Position numbers and translations under genes: made by a program. Below, piece after piece: positions 20,675 through 29,653 of a stretch of DNA of 34,699 nt. The DNA lies in assembly GCA_002405915.1 (NCBI GenBank), contig DHMS01000050.1:1-34699 (forward strand), given 5' to 3'. Numbering within the stretch: the stretch's first letter is position 1; each line of letters opens with the position of its first letter. The stretch is from Christensenella sp. UBA4636 (lineage in GTDB: Bacteria > Bacillota > Clostridia > Christensenellales > Borkfalkiaceae). The notes below the pieces were generated by a model, which was not told where the DNA came from, did no database searches, and saw only the letters and a program-made list of their open reading frames with translations.

Positions 20675-23600
20675 TTAGATAGACCCTCTTTGGTCGGGGT
20701 TATCGGTTAAAGGATTCCATGTAAGCGTTGACGAAGAAGCTATCTTTATGCAATCGATAAGCGGCGCGCCGACGCTGTTTCCGTCTTTAAGCGTGTTATC
20801 CTTTATTATGAGTTTTATTGTGTTTTTGCCATTTAACAGCGTTATAGGCGCACTTATGGGATAATCGGCGAAGTCGTAATTGCCGGCGGAAGAGTTCGCA
20901 ACCGTTAAGTTGTACGAGATTTCTTTGCCGTTAACCTCTATTCCGAACACGCTTTCGTTAAGACTGAGATTACCGAGTTCGGAAGCAAGGCGCAGTACGA
21001 GCTGAGCGGAAGATTCCCCGTCCGATTCTATTTCGAACGTAATCGTGTTTATAGCGTAAGTGTTGCCCAAAAAGTATCCGTTAGACCAGCCCGCTTCCTT
21101 ATCCTTGTCAAGTCCGTCGCCGTAAATGTTGTTTACGCCCACTGCGGAGTTAGAGATACCCGCACCCATAAAGTCGTCGAGATTGACGTATTCGGCTTCG
21201 AAAACGAAAGTCTTTTTAACGGAACCGCTCTCGCTTATCGGGGCGTTAACTACGGAGAAAACTATAACGACCGCAAGCACCGCGGCAACCGCCGAAGTAA
21301 AGCTTACGATAAACTTTTTGCTTACCTTGACTTTACCCGCCTTAGCTTCTGTTGCAGCTGCATTTTCCGCCGCCGAGCCGCTCAAAACAACCTTGTTGCC
21401 TTTTTGTATGACGAAAATATATAAAGCCCCCGCGCCGAGAAGCAGGACTATCGCGGCGATACCGATTGCGAGACCTAAACCGTAAGAAGAATTGACTTTC
21501 GCTCCGTCGGCTTTCAATACGAAGTTCGCGTATGCTTCGCCAGCCGAAGAAGTGATTTTTACGGTGAACGAATAACTTCCGGCTTTTTTAACCGCGCCCT
21601 TTAAAACACCGTCTTTCGTGAGCGTTACGCCCTCGGGCAAAGTCCCGTCAAAAAGCGAATAATTAGCGTCGGTTACGCCCTCGGCAAAGTTGATATAAGT
21701 TTCGAATTCGGAGCCGACCTTTACCGTATCGAGCGTTTTGCCCGTGTACGCCGGCGCGACTTCCAACGTAAATTCGCGTTCCGTTTGCTCTAAATACTCG
21801 CCGTCCGCTACGACCGTGAACGTTATCTTACCCGCTTCGAGCGGTTTGCCGACGATGGTTCCGCCGCCCGTAAGTGTAAGCCCCGACGGGAGTTTACTGC
21901 CCGCTTTGAGCGAATAATTAACGCCTTTAAGCGAGGAATCCGCAACGGAAACCGCGTAATCTTTACCGAAAACGCCGCCTTTAAGTTCGCCTTTCATATC
22001 GATAACGCCCTTAAAGGTTGAAATGGTGAGCTTAACGGTCATAGAGCGCATACCGGGCGCGGAAGCGACGATAGACACGGGATAGTCTATGCACACTTCT
22101 TGCGCGGTACCGCTTATTTTGCCGTCGGACGAAAGAGTTAAACCTTTCGGGAGCGACGAGCCTTCGGCAAGCGAATAAGTTATATCGTGAGTTTTGCCGT
22201 CGAGCGTATACGCCCAGTCGACCGAAAAGTCGAACGCTTTACCGAGATAGGAAGATTTTGCGTTTTCCTTTTTGACGTAGATAACGGAAGTAGCCTTATC
22301 TGCGACGGGGAGAGTGAAAGTCGCTTCCTTTTTGCAAAGCGAATAGCTTGCCACCACCGTAAATTCACCCGATTCGCCTACCGTAGTCGCGGTGCCGCTT
22401 ATCGTGCCGTTCTCATCGAGCGTTAGCCCCGTCGGGAGCTTGCTACCCTCTTTAAGCGCGTATTTTACCTTGTCTTTTTGTATGTTTCCGTTTATTTTAA
22501 CCGTTGCGACAGTCGCCTCGTAAGGCATCGAATCTATTGCGGGGTCGAGCGCGCCGCCCTCGTATGCGCCGAGTACCGTTTCCTTGGAAGAATTAAAGCA
22601 AGCGGTATAATTGAGAGTTGCGTACAAAATGTTGTGCATGGCTTTCCGCATAGCCGTAACCGTGGTTGCGGAGTTGAGCGCGACGGGGTTTTGAACGCTG
22701 CCCTTTGTCGCAAGCAAGAAGTCGCCGCCCGCGCGGATAGCTTGGTTGCCGTTTAGCTGACCTCTGCCTTGCACGTAGTCGGTTATAACCAAACCTTTAA
22801 AGTTCCATTCGCCCCTCAAAACTTCGGTTATGAGTTCGTAGTTTCCGCCCGTCCATGTCGCGCCGATACTGTTGAGCGCGGTCATTATTCCGTGACAGTC
22901 GTAATCTTCAACGCAGATTTCGAAAGGCTTCAAATAAATTTCACGCAAGGTCTGCTCGTCAAGCCAGGTTAAGAGGTTATCCCTTTGCGATTCTTGGTCG
23001 TTGACGGCAAAGTGTTTGAGATAAGTTATCAAGCCTTTTTCGTTGCAACCTTTTACTATCTCGCCAGCCATAACGCCGGAAAGATAGGCGTCCTCCGAAA
23101 AATATTCGAAGTTTCTGCCGCCGAAAGCCGAACGGTGGATATTTACCGCCGGAGCATAAATGCCGTTTACGTATTTGCTTCCGCCAACGAGTGCCTGGTT
23201 GCCTAAAATAAGCCCTTTCTTTTTGGCAAGTTCCTTATTCCATGTCGAAGCCGTAACCGTTTCGGAAGCGAAGTTCGAATAGCTGCCTTTAACGTTTTTG
23301 CCGTTAATTCCGCTCGGTCCGTCCTCTTGCGCGGTATCGGGAATGCCGAGCTTAGAATTGCCGAAAATGCTCCAACCGCCGTTCCAGATGGTGTAAGCCA
23401 TCGTTCCCGCGGTGTTCTTGTCGCCGACGGTTAGTTGGTCGAGGAATTTCTCCCACTTTTCGTCGTTGTAATCAAGTCCGTAAAGGTCCTTTAAAACGAT
23501 ACCGTTGTCCGCGCCCGTTGTCGGCGTTTGCCCCGAATAATAAGGCTTATCGGGCGTATCTTCGGCGGCGATTTTGTCGTTTACCGAAGTGTTGTTCACT

Positions 23601-25336
23601 TCATCTATAACGGCTTGGCTCGCAACTCTGTCCGCGCTCGTCGGCTCGGTCGGGAAAGTGCCGGCAAAATCGGCTCTCGTCATATACTGCGCTATATGTT
23701 CGCTAACCTTGTCGAATCGGTTCTCCACTGTGTTGCCGCTTTCGTTCGTAGCGAATTTTATTCCGCCGTCCGCAACTTTAAATGTCTTTTCGATAACCGA
23801 TTGATGAGCGTTTTTGCTTAACTTTAAAACATAATCGCCCGCGTCGAGTTCGTAACCTTTAAAGCCGTTGCCGTTAGCGTCCGAATAATCGTAAGAAGCC
23901 ATATCGCGCGCTTTCACGCTTATAACCACGTTTTCCGCTTCTCCGGGCGATAAAAGTTTAGTCTTTTCGTACCCGCACAGCACGACGTGCGCCTTTTCAA
24001 TCTGTCCCGTAACATACGGCGCGGTGTAGTAAAGCTGCACAACTTCCTTGCCCGCAACGCTACCCGTGTTTTTTACTTCAATGGTAAATTTTATCGTCGA
24101 ATCTGCGGCGAGCGCGGAGTTTTCTTCTATATTGCAGTCGATGAGCTTCCAGGTGAATTCCGTATACGAAAGCCCATGTCCGAAAGGATAAGATACGGCG
24201 GACGAATACCAATTTTTCCACTTAGTAGTCGAAGTTCCGCGCACCGTTTGCATTACTTCGCCGTCGCCCTCGGTAAACCCTCTCGTTTCGTAATAACGAT
24301 AACCCGAATAAATGCCTTCCGAGTAATTCGCGAAACTGCGTCTAAGGTTGGTATATTTGAAAAGATTATTCGTATAAGTGGGCATGTTGTACCATGTCGG
24401 GTCGGCTTTAAAATCGCGCGACCAGGTGTCCACGGTATGCCCGCTCGGATTGGTTTTTCCCGCAAGAATTTCGCCGAAAGCGTTAAGCCCGTCGCCTACG
24501 CCCGGATAACCTATCCACAGCGCGGCTTTTATTTTTGCGCTGTAAGCGTAATGCCCGGGGTCGTCGAGGAAACCTACTTCGACTTGCGAAGCCGTGTTCA
24601 AAACGATTATAATCTTTTCGAAATGTTCGGAAACGTAAGAAATAAGGTCTGTTTCGTTTTTATCGAGCTGCAAATAATGGTCGTCGTAACTTCTCGCGCC
24701 CGAAACGGGAGCGGAAGCGTTGAGATTGCCGTTTGAATCCCACGAAGAAGCCATGCCCTTTGTGGAATCGCCCGCTTCCGTGCCGGCTCTGCCGAAAACT
24801 ATCAACGCAGCGTCGGAATATTCCGCATAGGAAGCTTCGAGAGAAGAATCTGCTTGAAACTTCGACACGGGCGCTTCGCCCATGCCGACGGTAGGACCCG
24901 GATATACGCCGTAATTTTTTATAGAACCGCCGTTCGCAGTCTGATTGTTTTTGTAGAAAGTAGTTAACTTGTCGTTTACCGAAAAGCCCGCGTTTTTTAG
25001 GGAATCCGCAAGCGAAAGTTTGCTTCCGCCCGCACCCGCGCCGCTTCCTCCGCCACCGTATAAAAGGTTGGTGGAGCGAACGCCGAAAAGGCTCAACTTA
25101 GCGTTTTCGCCGAGCGGAAGCGCGTTATCCTCGTTCTTCAAAAGGATTATACCCTCGGAAAGCAGTTCCTTATTTACTTCGTTACCCGCGGCGTACGCCT
25201 CGGAAGCGTTATTAAAGTCCGCAAAGAAGTAATTTTTGCCGTCCTCCGCGTTTACTTTCACGTTCGTGAGCGAAAGCGTGAAAAGGGAAACGAGCAGCGT
25301 GAACGCGGCGATTATAATTTTCAATTTCTTTTTCAT
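20675..25336 (-). CDS. GH3 glycoside hydrolase, inverted domain order, membrane-anchored and multimodular
   Basis: 1553 aa. Signal peptide 1-30. The usual C-terminal GH3 domain comes first (about 45-390, starting ELLSEGIILLKNEDNALPL), then a fibronectin-III-like domain (about 400-500), then the catalytic barrel (about 615-930) with K774-H775 (YLKHFAVNDQE) and probable nucleophile D853 (LVITDYVQG). This permuted order is known from Ruminococcus and Butyrivibrio beta-glucosidases. Four He_PIG/Ig-like repeats follow (about 935-1270, SKLPTGLTL type), then two membrane spans (about 1284-1309 and 1339-1365) and an EAEYVN-type carbohydrate-binding module (about 1375-1553). Substrate unknown; likely exo-acting on beta-glycosides outside the membrane. 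AAGGTGA precedes the ATG; 14 nt from the upstream gene. Confidence 0.9.
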   Translation of the reverse strand: MKKKLKIIIAAFTLLVSLFTLSLTNVKVNAEDGKNYFFADFNNASEAYAAGNEVNKELLSEGIILLKNEDNALPLGENAKLSLFGVRSTNLLYGGGGSGAGAGGSKLSLADSLKNAGFSVNDKLTTFYKNNQTANGGSIKNYGVYPGPTVGMGEAPVSKFQADSSLEASYAEYSDAALIVFGRAGTEAGDSTKGMASSWDSNGNLNASAPVSGARSYDDHYLQLDKNETDLISYVSEHFEKIIIVLNTASQVEVGFLDDPGHYAYSAKIKAALWIGYPGVGDGLNAFGEILAGKTNPSGHTVDTWSRDFKADPTWYNMPTYTNNLFKYTNLRRSFANYSEGIYSGYRYYETRGFTEGDGEVMQTVRGTSTTKWKNWYSSAVSYPFGHGLSYTEFTWKLIDCNIEENSALAADSTIKFTIEVKNTGSVAGKEVVQLYYTAPYVTGQIEKAHVVLCGYEKTKLLSPGEAENVVISVKARDMASYDYSDANGNGFKGYELDAGDYVLKLSKNAHQSVIEKTFKVADGGIKFATNESGNTVENRFDKVSEHIAQYMTRADFAGTFPTEPTSADRVASQAVIDEVNNTSVNDKIAAEDTPDKPYYSGQTPTTGADNGIVLKDLYGLDYNDEKWEKFLDQLTVGDKNTAGTMAYTIWNGGWSIFGNSKLGIPDTAQEDGPSGINGKNVKGSYSNFASETVTASTWNKELAKKKGLILGNQALVGGSKYVNGIYAPAVNIHRSAFGGRNFEYFSEDAYLSGVMAGEIVKGCNEKGLITYLKHFAVNDQESQRDNLLTWLDEQTLREIYLKPFEICVEDYDCHGIMTALNSIGATWTGGNYELITEVLRGEWNFKGLVITDYVQGRGQLNGNQAIRAGGDFLLATKGSVQNPVALNSATTVTAMRKAMHNILYATLNYTACFNSSKETVLGAYEGGALDPAIDSMPYEATVATVKINGNIQKDKVKYALKEGSKLPTGLTLDENGTISGTATTVGESGEFTVVASYSLCKKEATFTLPVADKATSVIYVKKENAKSSYLGKAFDFSVDWAYTLDGKTHDITYSLAEGSSLPKGLTLSSDGKISGTAQEVCIDYPVSIVASAPGMRSMTVKLTISTFKGVIDMKGELKGGVFGKDYAVSVADSSLKGVNYSLKAGSKLPSGLTLTGGGTIVGKPLEAGKITFTVVADGEYLEQTEREFTLEVAPAYTGKTLDTVKVGSEFETYINFAEGVTDANYSLFDGTLPEGVTLTKDGVLKGAVKKAGSYSFTVKITSSAGEAYANFVLKADGAKVNSSYGLGLAIGIAAIVLLLGAGALYIFVIQKGNKVVLSGSAAENAAATEAKAGKVKVSKKFIVSFTSAVAAVLAVVIVFSVVNAPISESGSVKKTFVFEAEYVNLDDFMGAGISNSAVGVNNIYGDGLDKDKEAGWSNGYFLGNTYAINTITFEIESDGESSAQLVLRLASELGNLSLNESVFGIEVNGKEISYNLTVANSSAGNYDFADYPISAPITLLNGKNTIKLIIKDNTLKDGNSVGAPLIDCIKIASSSTLTWNPLTDNPDQRGSI

Positions 25337-25350
25337 ATCGTCACCTTACC

Positions 25351-27135
25351 TTAAACTAAAAGCGAAGTCGTAACGCCTAACTTAAATTCGGAAGTCGGAG
25401 CTTTGTCGAACGCTATCTGCGAATACGGCGTGCCTTCCATGCCTAATCCGCTTAAATCGACGTACTTATATGCGGCGAAAGTTTCTCCCGCCTTGACCGT
25501 GACTTCGGCAAGAATGTAAATTTTGCCGTAACTTTCAAGCCTATAAGTGAAAGTCAAATCTTCGTCGGAATAATTTTTGAACGTGAAAGCATAGAACTTG
25601 CCGTAAGTCGCGCCGTCGATACCGCCGTTTTTGACTCTTATAAGCGACGTTGAAGCGGGAGCCGTAAACGCGTAACCGCCAAATCCGTCGATAGTGACAG
25701 CCTCGGATTTAAGCGCGCTCGTTCCGCTGCCCGTATCGAAGCCCGATTTGCCTACGGAAGCTATCGCCGCGCCACGTTCCGTAAACGCGGGACTAAGAGT
25801 CATATTTTTGTCGAACTTATCGTAATCGAGCGGATAGATAACGCCGTCCGTATCCTTGACGGCGAGGAAGAGTTTGCCCGCGGGAATTTCGGCTTTTATT
25901 TTGCCGAGCGTTTCGCCGTAAGCTATTTTTTTACTTGCCGAGCCGTCCTCGAATGTCGCGCCGTCAAGCTTTATAACGTAAGTTTCGGGAGCGTATGCCG
26001 CGGTTACGCTAACGTCGCAAGCGGGCATTACGAAGGTATTGCCTACGCTTCTCACGCTTGCGCTAAACTGCCAGCCGACAAAAACGTAACCTTTTTTGGT
26101 TTCCGGCGTAAGATTGATTACTTCGCCCTTTTTAGCCGTCTTTTTGTCCGCGCTGCCGCCGCTTATCGTTATTCCGTAAGTTTTTTCGGTATCAACCGCT
26201 CTTTCGATTACTTTCACGAGAACGGAAGAGGATATCGCACTGCTTTGAGCCGAAACGGTAATTACCGCTTCGCCCGTATCTACCGCCGTTAAAATCCCCT
26301 TTTCGCTGACCGTAAGCACGTTTTCGTTGGAGCTTGAAAAACTTACTTTGCCGACGGACGAGCCGACCGAATTAACGGTAACCGTTATGATATCGCCGCT
26401 CGAACCTTTGTTTACGAGAACGCCTTCGCCCGATATCGGGGAACCGTTCAATGAAAGCGTGATTTCGCCTTGCTCTACCGCGGGGAGTTCGGGAACATAC
26501 GGCTTTACCGCGGGAGCCGACAAAAGAATTGCCGAAACTACGGTAACCGCCGCCACGATAAGAGCCGTTACGGGCAAAAAGATTTTTGCTTTTTTGCCTA
26601 AAACGACTTGTTTTTCGGGTTGTTTTACAACGATAACGCCGGCTTTCACGCCCGCTCTGTACCCGGAAACCGCAGACACGACGGCAAACACGCCGAAAGT
26701 GAGAACTGCGGAAACGACGACCGCGAACGAAGCCCACATTATGGTGAACCACGTCGGACCCGCGTAGCCGTAAACGTTGCCCGAGCCGTGTCCGTTCATC
26801 GCGTTGGAGTTTGCAACCGTGAAAAGAATATTCTTTGCGGCTTTGCGCATCGCCGTGAGAGCCGTTGCCGAGCTTACGTCTTTGAGCGATTTGCTTTGGC
26901 TCAAATTTATATCGCCGCCCGCACGAATCATCTGGTCTACATTCATGTAAGCCGTAAGGTTATAGTCGGTTACGACCATTCCCTCAAAGCCCCATTCGTC
27001 GCGCAAAAGGGTTGTTAAAAGAGTATAGTTGCCGCCGCACCATGTGAAGCCTATACGGTTGAACGCCGACATCATTGCGTTCGTGCCGCCGTCTTTCACG
27101 GCTTTTTCGAACGGCAAAAAGTAATTTTCACGCAT
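25351..27135 (-). pseudogene. C-terminal half of the interrupted GH3 gene
   Basis: 594 codons in the same frame as the 829-aa half, separated by TAA and one Ala codon. It begins inside the catalytic barrel: MRENYFLPFEKAV, then GMVVTDYNLTA with the probable nucleophile at codon 57. After the barrel come two membrane spans (about 125-155 and 185-210), a Big2-type Ig-like domain, an InlB_B-like repeat (GYVFVGW) and a beta-rich C-terminal module shared with the 29654-32101 protein. There is no ribosome site at its ATG, so it can only be made by read-through or stop-restart coupling. It has no other stop or frameshift, so the interruption is recent, tolerated by suppression, or an assembly error. 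Confidence 0.75.
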
Positions 27136-27138
27136 TGC

Positions 27139-27141
27139 TTA
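27139..27141 (-). other. In-frame TAA splitting a GH3 gene
   Basis: The reading is WANE-stop-AMRENYFLPFE; the paralogue has WLDEQTLREIYLKPFE, so the TAA occupies the position of a conserved Gln. CAA to TAA is a single C-to-T change. TAA ends many other genes here, so codon reassignment is excluded. Confidence 0.85.
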
Positions 27142-29628
27142 TTCGTTAGCCCACACCACGAGTCCGCTCGTATCTCTGTTGGTTTCCTGGTCGTTTAACG
27201 CAAAGTGCTTTAAGTAAGTGTAAACGCCTTTCTTCTTTGCGCCCTTTATAACCGCGACTGTGAGAGAGGAAGAAAGCACGCCGTCCTCCGAATAATATTC
27301 GAAGTTTCTGCCCGAAAATTGACTTCTGTGCAAGTTGCAAGCGGGCGCATACCACCCGGCGTACGTTCTGCCGTCGCCTTTCTTGTTGCCCACGAGCGAT
27401 TCTTCGCCTATCATCTCGCCGAAGCGTTCCATAAGCTCTTTGTTCCACGTACAACCCATAAGCGATTCCGAGGAATAGTAGCAAGTGTCGTAAACGGACG
27501 GGTCGCCCATAAAGAGAGAGTAACCCATAGGTCCGTCCGGGTCAGTCGTTTTGGGCTTGTCTATACATTCGATAGGCTCGGTGTGATAGTTGCCCGATTC
27601 TATAAGCTTACGGACATCGGCAACGGTGAGTTGAGAAAGGAGTTCTTCCCACTTTTCGTCGTTATAATCCTTGCCGATAAGGTCGTAAAGTTTGACGGTA
27701 GTTTGGTCGAGCGTTAAGTTTGCAGACGAGAACGACGGAGTTTTAGTCGCGTACCACGGGTCGGTTTCCTTGTCGGCAAGCTTATAGTTGAGCGCGCTCA
27801 AATCGCTTGCGGAAAGCTTATATTCGTCCGCAGTCGGCAAGGCGGGGAAAGTTCCGTCAAAGTCCGCGCGCGACATATACGTTTTTATTCTTCCGCTTAC
27901 GTCGTCGAACAAGTTTTCTATCGTGGCGTTCGTAGCCGAATCCGTTTCGTATTTAATGTCGTTTGCTAAGTTGTAGGAATAGGTTTTCACGTCCTCGTGA
28001 GCGTTTTTCGCAACGCATAAAACATATTCGCCGCTTTCAAGCTCGTAACCTTTAAAACCGTTTTTGTTCGCGTCCGAATAGTCGTATGAAGCCATATCGC
28101 GAACTGATACTTCTACCGTAACTTTTTCCGTTTCTCCGGGAGCGATAACGCCCGTTTTCGCAAAGCCGCCGAGAACTTTATGCGCCTTTTCTATTCCGCC
28201 TTGAGCGTACGGAGAAGTGTAGTAAAGCTCGACTACTTCTTTGCCGGCAGTACTTCCTTCGTTTTTAACGGTTACTTCGAATTTAAGCGTGCCGTCCGCC
28301 GTCATCGCGTTGTTTTCCGCCGGCTTAACTTCCCAGGAAAATTCCGTATAACTAAGTCCGTAACCGAACGGATAAACGACATGAGCCTCATACCAGCTAT
28401 CGAAAACGGAAGTTTCAGTGTTGTTTATCGTACCCGAAAATTCCTTTTCGCCCTCGACAAAGCCGCGCGTTTCCCAGTACCTATAACCAGTATAGATACC
28501 CTCGGAATAATTGACGAAATAAGCGTTTTTCGCGCTGCCGTTTTCGTCGGTGTAGCGGTTGCCGCCGTCTTTTAGGTTATTACCGAAGTTGTTCCAAGTC
28601 GGGTCGGTTTTAAAATCCCTTGCCGCGGTATCCGTAAGTCTGCCGCTCGGGTTTACCTCGCCGCTCAAAATTTTGCCGAGCGCGTTGAAGCCCGTGTTGC
28701 CGGGCGCGCCGACGAAAAGCGCGGCTTTTATTTTTTCCGAAAACGCGTAATTTCCGCTATCGTCCAAAAGCCCGCATTCCAAAAGCGTGGGACTGTTTAT
28801 GACGACTATTATTTTATCGAAGCTTTCCGCAACCGTTTTCAAAAGTTCCGTTTCGTTTTTGTCGAGCTGCAAATAATGGTCGTCCTTTTTTCTTGCGCCG
28901 TCGATAAGCGTATCCGAAGTCCAGTTTTGATAGTCCTTGCCGTCCCAGAACATAGTTCGCGGCAAATCGAAGCCCTCGCCGCCTATGCGGGAAACGACGA
29001 CTAACGCCGCGTCCGAATACGCGCTCCAAGACGAGCGGGCTTTTTCGTCAATCTTCTCAACCGCCGTTTCGCCCGTCGGAAAGCCCGTCAAGCCCGTAAT
29101 CGTGGAGTTCATGCCGGGGCTTTGCGGTCTGCCCGCGCCCGAGCGCGAATTATCTTCGTAGAACTTTCTCATTTCCGGATTGACCTCATAGCCGACGTTT
29201 TTAAGACTGTCGTAAATTCCGATTACGCCCGAACCCGCCGAAGCGGCGTTCGACCCCGAACCGCCGAGAACGGGATTGACGGAGTTTTTACCGAAAACCG
29301 TTATTTTTGAGTTTTTCGCTATCGGGAGCGCGTTATCTTCGTTTTTCAAAAGCACCGCGCCCTCCGCGGCTATCTCTTCGTTAAGCTCGTTTGCGGCTTT
29401 AAGCACGCTTTTTTTGTCGCTATATTCGCCTTTATAGTAAACGTATTTGCTTGCGTCGCCCGATTTTAAAACCTGTCTTTCTCCGCCGAAAACGGAGTTC
29501 AAGGTCTGGTAAAGAAACGCGTTCGCCGTGAAAGCAACTACGATTGCCGTAACGAGTACGAGTATCGGCACAGCAGTACAGAACCACACTTTGAATTTTC
29601 TGTTTTTCCAAAAATGTTTGAAAGTCAT
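27139..29628 (-). CDS. N-terminal part of GH3 glycoside hydrolase (inverted order), truncated by TAA
   Basis: 829 aa to the stop. A membrane span at about 13-38 anchors it. The GH3 C-terminal-type domain comes first (about 75-380, starting AAEGAVLLKNEDNALPI), then a fibronectin-III-like domain (about 430-540), then the first part of the catalytic barrel (from about 640) up to K807-H808 (YLKHFALNDQE). The nucleophile Asp lies beyond the stop, so this product alone should be inactive. Similar along its length to the 1553-aa enzyme next door, a tandem duplicate that has diverged. AAAGGA precedes the ATG; it starts 25 nt after the upstream gene in the operon. If read through, the full product is about 1425 residues. 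Confidence 0.85.
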   Translation of the reverse strand: MTFKHFWKNRKFKVWFCTAVPILVLVTAIVVAFTANAFLYQTLNSVFGGERQVLKSGDASKYVYYKGEYSDKKSVLKAANELNEEIAAEGAVLLKNEDNALPIAKNSKITVFGKNSVNPVLGGSGSNAASAGSGVIGIYDSLKNVGYEVNPEMRKFYEDNSRSGAGRPQSPGMNSTITGLTGFPTGETAVEKIDEKARSSWSAYSDAALVVVSRIGGEGFDLPRTMFWDGKDYQNWTSDTLIDGARKKDDHYLQLDKNETELLKTVAESFDKIIVVINSPTLLECGLLDDSGNYAFSEKIKAALFVGAPGNTGFNALGKILSGEVNPSGRLTDTAARDFKTDPTWNNFGNNLKDGGNRYTDENGSAKNAYFVNYSEGIYTGYRYWETRGFVEGEKEFSGTINNTETSVFDSWYEAHVVYPFGYGLSYTEFSWEVKPAENNAMTADGTLKFEVTVKNEGSTAGKEVVELYYTSPYAQGGIEKAHKVLGGFAKTGVIAPGETEKVTVEVSVRDMASYDYSDANKNGFKGYELESGEYVLCVAKNAHEDVKTYSYNLANDIKYETDSATNATIENLFDDVSGRIKTYMSRADFDGTFPALPTADEYKLSASDLSALNYKLADKETDPWYATKTPSFSSANLTLDQTTVKLYDLIGKDYNDEKWEELLSQLTVADVRKLIESGNYHTEPIECIDKPKTTDPDGPMGYSLFMGDPSVYDTCYYSSESLMGCTWNKELMERFGEMIGEESLVGNKKGDGRTYAGWYAPACNLHRSQFSGRNFEYYSEDGVLSSSLTVAVIKGAKKKGVYTYLKHFALNDQETNRDTSGLVVWANE

Positions 29629-29653
29629 AGTTTATCCTTTTATATTATAATTT

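Noticed and set aside
27139..27141. TAA reassigned to Gln in this organism
   Set aside because: TAA is the normal stop of many intact genes in the window (for example rubredoxin, fprA, the cupin and the small ORFs), so a global reassignment is impossible.
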